Shown: positions 19,408 through 25,349, counted from the first letter of the stretch. The stretch: 28,933 bases of DNA from a virus (IMGVR_UViG_3300042463_000365:1-28933), one strand, 5' to 3'. Notes: generated by a model not told the origin, from the letters alone. Numbers and translations are program-made.

Positions 19408-19553
19408 AATATAATCTTGATAATGTAATCGTGCTTGATGTTGGCTTCCAGAAACATTCTCCGTGCTTCTGCTTTATTAGCAGCATCAACCTCAAAGTGT
19501 TCTAGCCCAGGTCTTTGGTAGGACTTATAGACCACAAAGTAATGCTTGGTCAT
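19404..19553 (-). CDS. Small early protein
   Basis: 49 residues from ATG 19553: MTKHYFVVYKSYQRPGLEHF, then EVDAANKAEARRMFLEANIK and an isoleucine-rich end. It looks like a small alpha/beta protein (strand, helix, strand) seen often in phage early regions. ATG directly follows the preceding TGA; its stop overlaps the next ATG. Confidence 0.55.
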   Translation of the reverse strand: MTKHYFVVYKSYQRPGLEHFEVDAANKAEARRMFLEANIKHDYIIKIIL

Positions 19554-19554
19554 G

Positions 19555-19719
19555 TCACTCCGACCAGCTGGAGATATACTCCTCAATGTTTTCAATCTCC
19601 GTACGGAGTGCATCTGGAGCAACCTTCTCCAATAGCTTTAGGATATCCACCAGAGCATCCTCAGGGACCATATCATACTGGTCCACCATATCCATGTATT
19701 GTTGGGCTAGGGTTTTCAT
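19555..19719 (-). CDS. Small acidic helical protein
   Basis: 54 residues: MKTLAQQYMDMVDQYDMVPE, DALVDILKLLEKVAPDA and IENIEEYISSWSE. Acidic and helical, no motif recognised. The ATG overlaps the stop of the previous gene (GGATGA). Member of the eight-gene operon from 20143. Confidence 0.5.
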   Translation of the reverse strand: MKTLAQQYMDMVDQYDMVPEDALVDILKLLEKVAPDALRTEIENIEEYISSWSE

Positions 19720-19922
19720 CCGATTACATCAATTACTTCGTTCTTATCCACCAGAAGAAAACTGGTAGGCTCTGAGCGCCAAGGCAACTGGACAGGTTCG
19801 TCCAGCTCTACTGAGTATTGGACACTGCCACCATACTTCACGCGACTGGAGACAACTCGACCAGTGACGGCTGTGCCAAGGTAGCAAGCCGAGATTTTTT
19901 GTCCATCTAATATCCACGACAT
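19716..19922 (-). CDS. Small conserved-looking beta-rich protein
   Basis: 68 residues: MSWILDGQKISACYLG, then TGRVVSSRVKYGGSVQYSVE and LDEPVQLPWRSEPTSFLLVD. The alternating pattern suggests a small beta barrel of SH3-like size (GRVVxSR...YxVxLDEP...). Ligand unknown. AAGGAAATACC precedes the ATG. Confidence 0.6.
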   Translation of the reverse strand: MSWILDGQKISACYLGTAVTGRVVSSRVKYGGSVQYSVELDEPVQLPWRSEPTSFLLVDKNEVIDVIG

Positions 19923-19935
19923 GGTATTTCCTTAT

Positions 19936-20115
19936 TCAAGCCAGAAGTTTAGCGGCGCGTTCGCAGGCAGTGTCCAATGCAGCCTGAGCATGGCACCATT
20001 CTTCATAGGCGCGGAGAACATGACTCCGATCTTCTTGGTCGCTGTTTTTTGCTTCGTGAAATGCCACCAGCTTTTCGGCGTATTGGAGGGCGAGTTCTTG
20101 GACAGTATATTTCAT
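19936..20115 (-). CDS. Small helical early protein
   Basis: 59 residues: MKYTVQELALQYAEKLVAFH, EAKNSDQEDRSHVLRAYEEW and an Ala-rich end AALDTACERAAKLLA. Likely two or three helices. First gene after the promoter at 20143. The leader AAGACGAAAGATACCA contains the ribosome site. Confidence 0.55.
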   Translation of the reverse strand: MKYTVQELALQYAEKLVAFHEAKNSDQEDRSHVLRAYEEWCHAQAALDTACERAAKLLA

Positions 20116-20142
20116 TGGTATCTTTCGTCTTGGTATGGTTCT

Positions 20143-20170
20143 ATTATACCAGGATTCTGGTAATTGTCAA
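20143..20170 (-). promoter_or_regulatory. Early promoter with perfect inverted repeat
   Basis: TTGACA, spacer ATTACCAGAATCCTGG (16), TATAAT on the - strand. TACCAG-AATC-CTGGTA is a perfect 6+6 inverted repeat joining spacer and -10. Drives eight genes from 20115 to 18568. Confidence 0.9.
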
Positions 20171-20185
20171 GTACATCAAAAGTAC

Positions 20186-20518
20186 TCACTTGGACATATA
20201 CTCAATCCACTCCAATAGAATGGCCTTTGCATCCACGTACGGTACACCAAACTCCCGTTCAATATAGGGTGTAGCTCCCCACATGTTGGTGGCACCAGAA
20301 TCCCTCAGTTGGATTAGGTAGTCGTGGTGCTCTTGTGTGAGGACTTTACCTAGTAGGGTTTTTTCCCTGGGCTCTACTCGTTCCGGAAGACCATCCATGC
20401 ATTCGTCACACCAGTTGGCGCCACTACCCACATAGACACTACCGTCTTCGGTATGGATTTCTGTTACGGTTTGTTCATGGCCGCAATCGGTGCAGCGGTA
20501 CAATGCTTTAACGTTCAT
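20186..20518 (-). CDS. Zinc-ribbon early protein
   Basis: 110 residues. CTDCG (C9, C12) and WCDEC (C37, C40) form a zinc ribbon at the N-terminus. The C-terminal half is helical with LTQEHHDYLIQLRDSGATNM, then IEREFGVPYVDAKAILLEW, a helix-turn-helix-like pattern (helix, EFGV turn, helix). It could be a small nucleic-acid-binding regulator, which is inferred from layout. Last gene of the operon from 21142. Confidence 0.6.
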   Translation of the reverse strand: MNVKALYRCTDCGHEQTVTEIHTEDGSVYVGSGANWCDECMDGLPERVEPREKTLLGKVLTQEHHDYLIQLRDSGATNMWGATPYIEREFGVPYVDAKAILLEWIEYMSK

Positions 20519-20727
20519 TCTTCAACTCCGAAATGTTTTGTAATCTTATTGAAGACCTCAAAGTTACCAGTTGCTTGTCCATCAGTAAGTGCAATCTCGG
20601 CACATTCTGCCACAATCAACTGGGCGAACTTTTCTTTATCAAAATCTTCAATCATTACCTGAGTTGTGGCATTCCAGTATTTGCTTCTAGTAGCCTGTTC
20701 AGCAAGTTCTTTTATTCGTTCACTCAC
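20515..20727 (-). CDS. MNERI-family small early protein (copy 3)
   Basis: 70 residues: MSERIKELAEQATRSKYWNA, TTQVMIEDFDKEKFAQLIVA and the end FNKITKHFGVEE. Carries the full family core (KFAQLIVAECAEI) and the usual terminal HFGVEE. Overlaps neighbours by four bases on both sides. Confidence 0.75.
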   Translation of the reverse strand: MSERIKELAEQATRSKYWNATTQVMIEDFDKEKFAQLIVAECAEIALTDGQATGNFEVFNKITKHFGVEE

Positions 20728-20867
20728 ATACTTCCCTTCAAATCAATCATTGCGACTAGAGCCATAATCGCTATGAATTCAATGGGCTTTTCAATCACAT
20801 TGATACCCAAAAGACCCAGCACTAGGCCAAGGACGGCATACAAAATCAAACTAATCATTAACATCAT
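20724..20867 (-). CDS. Small two-helix membrane protein
   Basis: 47 residues: MMLMISLILYAVLGLVLGLL and FIAIMALVAMIDLKGSM, two hydrophobic helices joined by INVIEKPIE. It has a near-ideal ribosome site, AGGAGAAAATG, and its stop overlaps the next ATG, both strong signs of a real gene. Function unknown. Confidence 0.55.
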   Translation of the reverse strand: MMLMISLILYAVLGLVLGLLGINVIEKPIEFIAIMALVAMIDLKGSM

Positions 20868-20876
20868 TTTCTCCTA

Positions 20877-21113
20877 TTAAGTCTTATAGTGGTTAGCATA
20901 GCGGTTGAACAGACTGGCCAGGTACTCACCTTTTGTGAACCAAAATGCTAAGTCATAGCATTCATCCACCATTTTCAATGCTTTCTTTGGCAACCAAAAG
21001 GTAGCTTTTTCATTATCTGCTACTACAAATTTGATAGCTGCTGGTGACTCTTGGAGCACCTTTACTGTCAGTGCAGCACGGACATTGCGGCCTGACCAAA
21101 TTGTTGTGTACAT
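20877..21113 (-). CDS. Small early protein
   Basis: 78 residues: MYTTIWSGRNVRAALTVKVL, then AAIKFVVADNEKATFWLPKK and a C-terminal LAFWFTKGEYLASLF. Beta-rich N-terminal half, then helical. No family recognised. First gene after the promoter at 21142, with AGAAGGAAAG as ribosome site. Confidence 0.6.
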   Translation of the reverse strand: MYTTIWSGRNVRAALTVKVLQESPAAIKFVVADNEKATFWLPKKALKMVDECYDLAFWFTKGEYLASLFNRYANHYKT

Positions 21114-21141
21114 GTTCTTTCCTTCTCTGGTGTATGGCTCT

Positions 21142-21169
21142 ATTATACCAGGTTTCTGGTAATTGTCAA
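21142..21169 (-). promoter_or_regulatory. Early promoter, operator type
   Basis: TTGACA, spacer ATTACCAGAAACCTGG (16), TATAAT on the - strand, with AGTACTTTAGTCTGAC upstream. Inverted repeat TACCAG-AAAC-CTGGTA is perfect. Drives 21113, 20867, 20727 and 20518. Confidence 0.9.
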
Positions 21170-21175
21170 GTCAGA

Positions 21176-21292
21176 CTAAAGTACTAATTTCACTAGGTGG
21201 TAGATTCCAGGTATGACGGCTAACATCACCCATAAAGATAGGATCAGGAAAATCAAAATGGCCTGTATCAAGGCTAGTATAAAGTCAAACAT
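21176..21292 (-). CDS. Small membrane protein
   Basis: 38 residues from ATG 21292: MFDFILALIQAILIFLILSL followed by WVMLAVIPGIYHLVKLVL, almost wholly hydrophobic. A longer frame to 21397 is possible, but the ATG at 21292 overlaps the stop of the shifted C-terminal frame at 21285-21287, which fits an original gene order. Function unknown. Confidence 0.5.
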   Translation of the reverse strand: MFDFILALIQAILIFLILSLWVMLAVIPGIYHLVKLVL

Positions 21293-21415
21293 GGTTCTGG
21301 GGTGGGGTGGTGTAGAGGGGTTCGATTTCTTTGTCTTCCTCGGGAGTCGGTGAATATCCATAAAGTTTCCAATCACCAATTCGTTTAGCCATACCATCCG
21401 TGCCGTAGTGGAATC
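21285..21415 (-). pseudogene. Out-of-frame C-terminal remnant of the 21416-21796 gene
   Basis: In the frame shifted by the (GGCGT)3 repeat there is a clean continuation: VRFHYGTDGMAKRIGDWKLY, then GYSPTPEEDKEIEPLYTTPP and QNHV before TGA. The EPVAW ... PLYTTPP combination is a familiar C-terminal pattern of phage and prophage proteins. With two repeat copies instead of three, EPVAWR runs directly into VRFHYG. As it stands the segment is not translated from the upstream start. Confidence 0.7.
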
Positions 21416-21796
21416 TCACACGCCACGCCACGCCACAGGCTCCTGCACAGGTGCTGCGGTTTTGAGTCGGTCTATTGCAAGATACGGGTTGTCACCCCAC
21501 TTGCAGCCGAGGGCATCATGCAAATCTAAGCAGACCTGAGCCATCGCATAGGCTTGCGCTACGTTAATCGGCTCTTGCTGTGCTGGCTGTGCTGCGGGTT
21601 CCATCACGCATTCAACGCACGAACAATAGCCCGTTCCACAGTTGGGTGGGCGTTTCTGCACAGGTGCTTCAAGGGCTTGCTTGATGGCGGTGATGGCTTT
21701 ACTCGCCATTGATGTGCCGTGACCTTGCGATGGTAGATAGTCCATGTTCCACTCCAACGCCTCCAGCGCCAGCTTCAATGCTTCTTTGTCATTCAT
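21416..21796 (-). CDS. Frameshifted phage protein of the KEALKLALEALE family
   Basis: 126 residues as read. MNDKEALKLALEALEWNM, AITAIKQALEAP, a Cys cluster CGTGYCSCVEC, Gln/Ala/Pro linkers (PAAQPAQQEP) and a helical segment with ALGCKWGDN. It ends early at PVAWRGV because of a 5-base repeat (21420-21434). The family is widespread in phages and prophages, to my knowledge often betaproteobacterial; no function known. Two sampled 60-base lines here are about 60% G+C by count, against 40% for a neighbouring line, hinting at a different origin. Confidence 0.7.
   Translation of the reverse strand: MNDKEALKLALEALEWNMDYLPSQGHGTSMASKAITAIKQALEAPVQKRPPNCGTGYCSCVECVMEPAAQPAQQEPINVAQAYAMAQVCLDLHDALGCKWGDNPYLAIDRLKTAAPVQEPVAWRGV
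21420..21434 (-). repeat. (GGCGT)3 tandem repeat causing the frameshift
   Basis: Three tandem GGCGT units on the - strand. Removing one unit restores a single frame from MNDKEAL through to PLYTTPPQNHV. Tandem short repeats in coding DNA change copy number by polymerase slippage. Confidence 0.8.
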
Positions 21797-21808
21797 GGTA
21801 GGTTTCCT

Positions 21809-21964
21809 TCAATCAATAAAAACGGGTGTATCAGCCAACACGATAGCCACATCATAGGACTTACGTGCCTTGAACACGGCTGCGGCTTTCAACTGCGCCT
21901 CATATGAGGTGGATGCAGTTACGGTGATAACGCGGTTTTTGTAGAATGCTTGGTAAGTTCTCAT
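21809..21964 (-). CDS. Small conserved phage protein
   Basis: 51 residues: MRTYQAFYKNRVITVTASTS, YEAQLKAAAVFKARKSYDVA and IVLADTPVFID. The YQAFYKxxxITVxAxTSYxAQxKAAxxFKAxKxYxVxVxLA pattern is, from memory, a frequent small protein of phages and prophages. Likely a beta-alpha-beta fold. First gene after the promoter at 21992. Confidence 0.65.
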   Translation of the reverse strand: MRTYQAFYKNRVITVTASTSYEAQLKAAAVFKARKSYDVAIVLADTPVFID

Positions 21965-21991
21965 TGGTGTCTTTCTATCTGGTATGGTTCT

Positions 21992-22019
21992 ATTATACCA
22001 GGTTTCTGGTAATTGTCAA
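21992..22019 (-). promoter_or_regulatory. Early promoter, operator type
   Basis: TTGACA, spacer ATTACCAGAAACCTGG (16), TATAAT on the - strand. Same perfect inverted repeat and AGAACCATACCAGA leader as neighbours. Drives 21964, 21796 and 21292. Confidence 0.9.
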
Positions 22020-22034
22020 GTACAGTAAAAGTAC

Positions 22035-22241
22035 TCAATTATCAAATTCACACAATTGGTGGTGGTACAGGTCCCACTCTTCGCCCACGTTCATCCAGTC
22101 CGCCACTTTCATAGCTTCGTCCTCGGAATCAAACCGTTTCAGGTCTTCACCTGAGCGAATACCTGGGCTAATGGTTGTCCATCGCACCAGACGGAAGTCC
22201 ATAGTCTTGTCATGGAACTCTACAGTGTATACTTTTGTCAT
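22035..22241 (-). CDS. Small early protein
   Basis: 68 residues: MTKVYTVEFHDKTMDFRLVR, then a helical part SEDEAMKVADWMNVGEEW and end YHHQLCEFDN. Strand-rich N-terminus with a helix, no known domain. Overlaps the previous stop by four bases. Confidence 0.55.
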   Translation of the reverse strand: MTKVYTVEFHDKTMDFRLVRWTTISPGIRSGEDLKRFDSEDEAMKVADWMNVGEEWDLYHHQLCEFDN

Positions 22242-22462
22242 ACAAACAGGTCTCCGTACATTTCTTCGTAAGCGGCATCAAAATCCTCACGGATCCACTC
22301 AATGGTATATCCGTTCAGTGCGTAGTTATCAGCCATGGCTTGCAAGCGGCGCAGGGCCTGTTCAGCAGTCAGACCCATGCTTGCCATGATACTCAGATTG
22401 CTCCAGTGAGCAAAGTTATTGCTATCTTTGTGGGCACTGACTTGGACGAATTGTTTGGTCAT
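22238..22462 (-). CDS. Small early protein
   Basis: 74 residues: MTKQFVQVSAHKDSNNFAHW, then MGLTAEQALRRLQAMADNYA and an acidic end AYEEMYGDLFV. The GLTAEQAL-RRL helix and following TIEWI strand resemble other small early proteins, but no function is known. First gene after the promoter at 22488. Confidence 0.55.
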   Translation of the reverse strand: MTKQFVQVSAHKDSNNFAHWSNLSIMASMGLTAEQALRRLQAMADNYALNGYTIEWIREDFDAAYEEMYGDLFV

Positions 22463-22487
22463 TTGGAATCTTTCTGTCTATGGCTCT

Positions 22488-22515
22488 ATTATACCAGGTT
22501 ATAGGTAATTGTCAA
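22488..22515 (-). promoter_or_regulatory. Early promoter, short inverted repeat
   Basis: TTGACA, spacer ATTACCTATAACCTGG (16), TATAAT on the - strand. Only TACC/GGTA of the inverted repeat remains; the inner CAG/CTG pairs are lost. Drives 22462 and 22241. Confidence 0.85.
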
Positions 22516-22530
22516 GTCAGTGAAAAGTAC

Positions 22531-22734
22531 TCAATTTCCTGCATAGATGGAAACATACTCTTCACCTTCGTCTAGGTCAAATGGACCACAATCACCATCT
22601 ACTTCATCGGTAATGAATGCTGAGGACAATGGACCACAATCACCTGAGGCGCCGTGCCGATAGAAAACTTCCTTATCGCCATGACCCTCGGTTTGGAGTT
22701 TTTGCAATTGTTCAATAAATTTATTCAGTTTCAT
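22531..22734 (-). CDS. Conserved small phage protein
   Basis: 67 residues: MKLNKFIEQLQKLQTEGHGD, KEVFYRHGASGDCGPLSSAF, then DEVDGDCGPFDLDEGEEYVS. The GHGDKEVFYRHGASGDCGP pattern and the GPFDLxEGEEYVSIYAGN end are familiar from phage genomes. GDCGP occurs twice, once in each half. Its ribosome site (AGGA) lies in the duplicated end of another gene (22740-22774). Confidence 0.65.
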   Translation of the reverse strand: MKLNKFIEQLQKLQTEGHGDKEVFYRHGASGDCGPLSSAFITDEVDGDCGPFDLDEGEEYVSIYAGN

Positions 22735-22739
22735 AATAT

Positions 22740-22774
22740 CATCCTACGAATTCGTCAATGGTACGGATCAAGTC
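22740..22774 (-). pseudogene. Duplicated 3' end of the 23437-23733 gene
   Basis: These 35 bases match 23438-23472 with one mismatch and encode IRTIDEFVG-stop plus the AGGA ribosome site of the following gene. They join directly to the upstream element of an early promoter (AGTACTTTCCACTGAC), whose -35 half and -10 box are missing. This looks like a deletion joint formed within CTTGA. Confidence 0.8.
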
Positions 22775-22793
22775 AGTGGAAAGTACTCAGTAT

Positions 22794-23171
22794 TTACAAG
22801 TTCAACAATTCACGCTCTTCCGCAGTCAACAATTCATTGACCTTACGCAATGCCTCTGCCTTTACTTCGGCCAGGCGCTTACGTTCAGCAAGTTCCGCTT
22901 CATGGCGATCCAGATCATATTCCAACGATTCTAATTGTTCTTGGCTATCGGGAGAATGTGCGTAAGCCAAAGAGAAATAATCATAACGGTCGTTACGGTT
23001 AGTAAGTTGGAACTTGTTGTTGTTACTTACAGTGAGTTCAAAGTATGCTTTTGTAGCACGTGCCAGAGCAAGCATGAGGCGCTGTGGATATTCATCCACT
23101 TGCTTTGCGAGGTATGTTTCACGCTCTTGGGCGTATCGTGCATTACGTTGTGCTACTGTTTCACGTGCCAT
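22794..23171 (-). CDS. Coiled-coil early protein
   Basis: 125 residues from ATG 23171, with CAGGAG six bases upstream. It is highly charged and helical: ETVAQRNARYAQERETYLAK, then a middle LTVSNNNKFQLTNRNDRYDY, and a long Glu/Lys/Ala coiled coil (LESLEYDLDRHEAELAERKR). May form dimers. No recognised domain. First gene after the promoter at 23205. Confidence 0.6.
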   Translation of the reverse strand: MARETVAQRNARYAQERETYLAKQVDEYPQRLMLALARATKAYFELTVSNNNKFQLTNRNDRYDYFSLAYAHSPDSQEQLESLEYDLDRHEAELAERKRLAEVKAEALRKVNELLTAEERELLNL

Positions 23172-23204
23172 TTCCAACTCCTGTTTCTTTCTATCTAAGT
23201 CTCT

Positions 23205-23232
23205 ATTATACCAGGTTATAGGTAATTGTCAA
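23205..23232 (-). promoter_or_regulatory. Early promoter, short inverted repeat
   Basis: TTGACA, spacer ATTACCTATAACCTGG (16), TATAAT on the - strand, identical spacer to 22488-22515. Drives 23171 and, because the intervening promoter is broken, probably also 22734. Confidence 0.85.
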
Positions 23233-23233
23233 G

Positions 23234-23431
23234 TCAGTCGGAAGTACTCTTTTTATTGGGTGTGAATAGTTCCAACGCCTTAGCTGGATAAATCTGGACT
23301 GAACCCACCTCTGTGAAACTTTCCACAGCATAGCCTTCTGGTGTAAGTTTGGTGCTATAAGTTCCCACAATGGTGCCATGCCACTGTGAGCCAGACACTT
23401 TTCTAACGGTGTCACCTAGTTTGAATTTCAT
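23234..23431 (-). CDS. R67/DfrB-type dihydrofolate reductase
   Basis: 65 residues from ATG 23431, eight bases after AGGA (a second ATG at 23440 overlaps the previous stop). It aligns without gaps, by memory of R67 [31 protein letters not shown] and [12 protein letters not shown] correspond to R67 residues about 31-75. Key positions are kept: Lys32, Trp38, Tyr46, Ser65 and the Gln67-Ile68-Tyr69 active-site strand. R67 is an SH3-like tetramer that reduces dihydrofolate with NADPH and is insensitive to trimethoprim. Here the protein lacks R67's disordered N-terminal 16 residues and has a short Lys/Ser tail. Confidence 0.85.
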   Translation of the reverse strand: MKFKLGDTVRKVSGSQWHGTIVGTYSTKLTPEGYAVESFTEVGSVQIYPAKALELFTPNKKSTSD

Positions 23432-23436
23432 TTGGA

Positions 23437-23733
23437 TCATCCTACGAATTCGTCAATGGTACGAATCAAGTCCTCAGCATATACGTCCACCACTATCTTG
23501 CGGACTTTCACTGTAGGAACGCCTTTGACCTTACGGACTTGCATAAATGTGATGTTATACAGGTCAGGGCAAGGCTTGTATTGGATATACACCAAACCTT
23601 TGAATGGTGTCATACCAGTTGTTTTAAATTGTAAGCCATCACCCATATCAGTGAGGTCTACTGCACCCCAAGCATACATAGCCCATGGGTCTAGATATCC
23701 AATTTGATCAAGAATAGTCCGAGCGATTTTCAT
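23437..23733 (-). CDS. Conserved early phage protein
   Basis: 98 residues: [38 protein letters not shown], then [20 protein letters not shown] and [19 protein letters not shown]. It resembles a widespread phage/plasmid family (ILQQLGGxxFxAMTGA...GLxFxL...GINxVxIxLxxxDxYxVxF...GVYxDxLxxxF) in strand and motif order. Function unknown. Its stop codon overlaps an ATG, and its last 35 bases are copied at 22740. Confidence 0.65.
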   Translation of the reverse strand: MKIARTILDQIGYLDPWAMYAWGAVDLTDMGDGLQFKTTGMTPFKGLVYIQYKPCPDLYNITFMQVRKVKGVPTVKVRKIVVDVYAEDLIRTIDEFVG

Positions 23734-23752
23734 GATAACTCCAATGAAAGGA

Positions 23753-23836
23753 TTAACCTAAGGTCTCAACGGAGCCACTAACAGTGCCACCAACCAAGAC
23801 CAACACAACACAAACAACGACTAAAAATTCAAACAT
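23753..23836 (-). CDS. Tiny membrane protein (27 aa)
   Basis: MFEFLVVVCVVLVLVGGTVS, then GSVETLG. One hydrophobic helix. A GGAG ribosome site lies just before the ATG. It fills the gap between 23733 and 23848 neatly, which supports a real gene. Function unknown. Confidence 0.45.
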   Translation of the reverse strand: MFEFLVVVCVVLVLVGGTVSGSVETLG

Positions 23837-23847
23837 AAAAACTCCAA

Positions 23848-24036
23848 TCAAACAAAGTCAAAAGCAAATTGATCACCAACAGGAGAGACAATCACGCCGT
23901 AAGCGGGATTTTCCAAAATCGTTTGGATTTTAGCGGCCTCACGTGGAGTGCATGTCACGAAAAGAGTACCGCTGGTGAATTCAGCATCGGTGGTGACTTT
24001 AGCAACAAGGGAGAGGATTTTTGATTCGAAGGCCAT
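23848..24036 (-). CDS. Small early protein
   Basis: 62 residues: MAFESKILSLVAKVTTDAEF, TSGTLFVTCTPREAAKIQTI and ENPAYGVIVSPVGDQFAFDF. Alpha/beta composition, no domain recognised. First gene after the promoter at 24066, leader with AAGAAAGAC. Confidence 0.55.
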   Translation of the reverse strand: MAFESKILSLVAKVTTDAEFTSGTLFVTCTPREAAKIQTILENPAYGVIVSPVGDQFAFDFV

Positions 24037-24065
24037 GATTTGTCTTTCTTACTGTCTATGGCTCT

Positions 24066-24093
24066 ATTATACCAGGTTTCCGGTAAGTGTCAA
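24066..24093 (-). promoter_or_regulatory. Early promoter, operator type
   Basis: TTGACA, spacer CTTACCGGAAACCTGG (16), TATAAT on the - strand. The upstream AGTACTTT-CTGAC element is displaced here: AATACTTTAGTC sits about 24 bases further up. Drives 24036, 23836, 23733 and the DfrB-like gene. Confidence 0.85.
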
Positions 24094-24135
24094 CCAATAC
24101 CTGACTAAACTTGGTGTAAGACTAAAGTATTACTT

Positions 24136-24741
24136 TTAGTATATCCAAAATCCTAATCGTTCTGCTGAGGGCGATTCGTACCATGAAGAACCTGGTGGTT
24201 GCTCAATGGATTCGTTTTTCCAAACGGGTATTATAGTGTTGCATGAATGGTTGGTGAAGTCGTCATTGTACCTTGCATGGACTTCAATCGGATTACCACC
24301 AACATACTCTACATTGATCCATTCGTATTTTTCTGATAAGTGCTTTAGCGGAAGTGGTATTGGAATGTGCTTATCTATTTTAGTCCATCTGCAAAATCTA
24401 TCAAGCCTATCACTGTTTCTAAACCCTTGTACACAAATGTGTTGTTGACCATAATGATAGTCTACTGAGATATGGTCACCAGTGAAAAACTCACACCAAA
24501 AATAACCATCTGGAATTGCGTTAACATCATTGGGCGTTAGCCATTGCTTTGCTGCACCACGACTCATCATGCGGAGATTGGTTATAGGGCGAACAATGTA
24601 CCAATTAGGGCTATCAACTGGAACACCTGCGGGCGCGGCTTTATATCCAAGTTTCTTGGCTAGGATTAGCTTATCATAAATCCAAAGATCGTCAGCATCT
24701 AATGTATGCCAAACATCTTTGTCATCTATCAGGAAAGTCAA
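24136..24741 (-). CDS. Conserved phage protein of unknown function, possibly ATP-grasp-like
   Basis: 201 residues. Strongly patterned: DLWIYDKLILAKKLGYKAAP, GVPVDSPNWYIVRPITNLRM, PDGYFWCEFFTGDHISVDYH, then YEWINVEYVGGNPIEVHARY and HSCNTIIPVW. From memory this order (DKL...G...WYIVRPI.N...PGYFWCEFF.G.HxSVDY...WxNxExxGGxxIEVHxRxNxDF) is conserved in many phages. The RPI/CEFF/EVH series recalls the substrate loops of ATP-grasp-type enzymes, but I cannot confirm this. Last gene of the long right-hand operon. Confidence 0.6.
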   Translation of the reverse strand: MTFLIDDKDVWHTLDADDLWIYDKLILAKKLGYKAAPAGVPVDSPNWYIVRPITNLRMMSRGAAKQWLTPNDVNAIPDGYFWCEFFTGDHISVDYHYGQQHICVQGFRNSDRLDRFCRWTKIDKHIPIPLPLKHLSEKYEWINVEYVGGNPIEVHARYNDDFTNHSCNTIIPVWKNESIEQPPGSSWYESPSAERLGFWIY

Positions 24742-24916
24742 TCGGTTTACCTGAGTTGGTATAGTGGCGTTCTTTGATACCTTCTTTTTTGGCTAGTGCT
24801 ATGGCTTCGTTTCGGAGCTTTACAAACTCCTCATATGCTTCCTGAGTGCCTATTCTATAACCACCATCACCTGCGTTCATATCTGCGCCAGCTTTGATAT
24901 TGTCTTTATCGTTCAT
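24722..24916 (-). CDS. Small early protein
   Basis: 64 residues: MNDKDNIKAGADMNAGDGGY, RIGTQEAYEEFVKLRNEAIA and HYTNSGKPIDFPDR. Disordered N-terminus then a helix. It overlaps the next gene by 20 bases and the previous one by four. No family recognised. Confidence 0.5.
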   Translation of the reverse strand: MNDKDNIKAGADMNAGDGGYRIGTQEAYEEFVKLRNEAIALAKKEGIKERHYTNSGKPIDFPDR

Positions 24917-25131
24917 ACCATCATGTCTATAATGTTTTGTTGATTGTGTTTGGTCACGACTGCATTTTTATCATACACTTCAATGGTATCATGATAGCTT
25001 CTGGTGACTACTGAGCCATTGGGATACGTGGTTTGTTCCCAGACTGTTTTGTTTATAACGCCTTTACCCACGGCTGAGGTGGGTAATACACCTGTGAAAC
25101 TGGTGTTATAAAATGTTATGGGTTGATTCAC
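24913..25131 (-). CDS. Small early protein
   Basis: 72 residues, beta-rich: MNQPITFYNTSFTGVLPTSA, TVWEQTTYPNGSVVTRSYHD and TIEVYDKNAVVTKHNQQNII. No recognised domain. Overlaps both neighbours by four bases. Confidence 0.5.
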   Translation of the reverse strand: MNQPITFYNTSFTGVLPTSAVGKGVINKTVWEQTTYPNGSVVTRSYHDTIEVYDKNAVVTKHNQQNIIDMMV

Positions 25132-25349
25132 TCTGGTACCTCGATAAGTTGGAATATCTTATACTCGCGCTTTTCCTTACCTCTGTTATCTGGGCGTGAC
25201 TGACAGTATGCTTGGAAGTTCTTGGCTTCTTCCATTGTGCCATAAAAGACTTCGCTACCAGATGCATACAGACCTACGTGACCGCTATCGCCTTCCCAAT
25301 AGAAGCCTACGCCATACATAAACTTCTTTGCTTCTTTCTTTTTAGTCAT
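25128..25349 (-). CDS. Small early protein
   Basis: 73 residues: a basic start MTKKKEAKKF, then FYWEGDSGHVGLYASGSEVF, a helix MEEAKNFQAYCQSRP and the end YKIFQLIEVPE. A strand-helix-strand plan common among small phage proteins. Function unknown. Overlaps the previous stop. Confidence 0.55.
   Translation of the reverse strand: MTKKKEAKKFMYGVGFYWEGDSGHVGLYASGSEVFYGTMEEAKNFQAYCQSRPDNRGKEKREYKIFQLIEVPE

Noticed and set aside
23206-23415. Second - strand frame overlapping the DfrB-like gene
   Set aside because: It has no conserved motif and runs into the promoter; the overlapping frame carries the R67 signature.
17050-24093. Repeated units resembling a CRISPR array
   Set aside because: The repeats are about 0.5-2 kb apart with genes between them, and they are promoters by content.
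24122-24141. ACTAAAGTATTACTTTTAGT as a terminator of the right-hand operon
   Set aside because: The stem is AT-only with a bulge and there is no T-run, so it is too weak to call.
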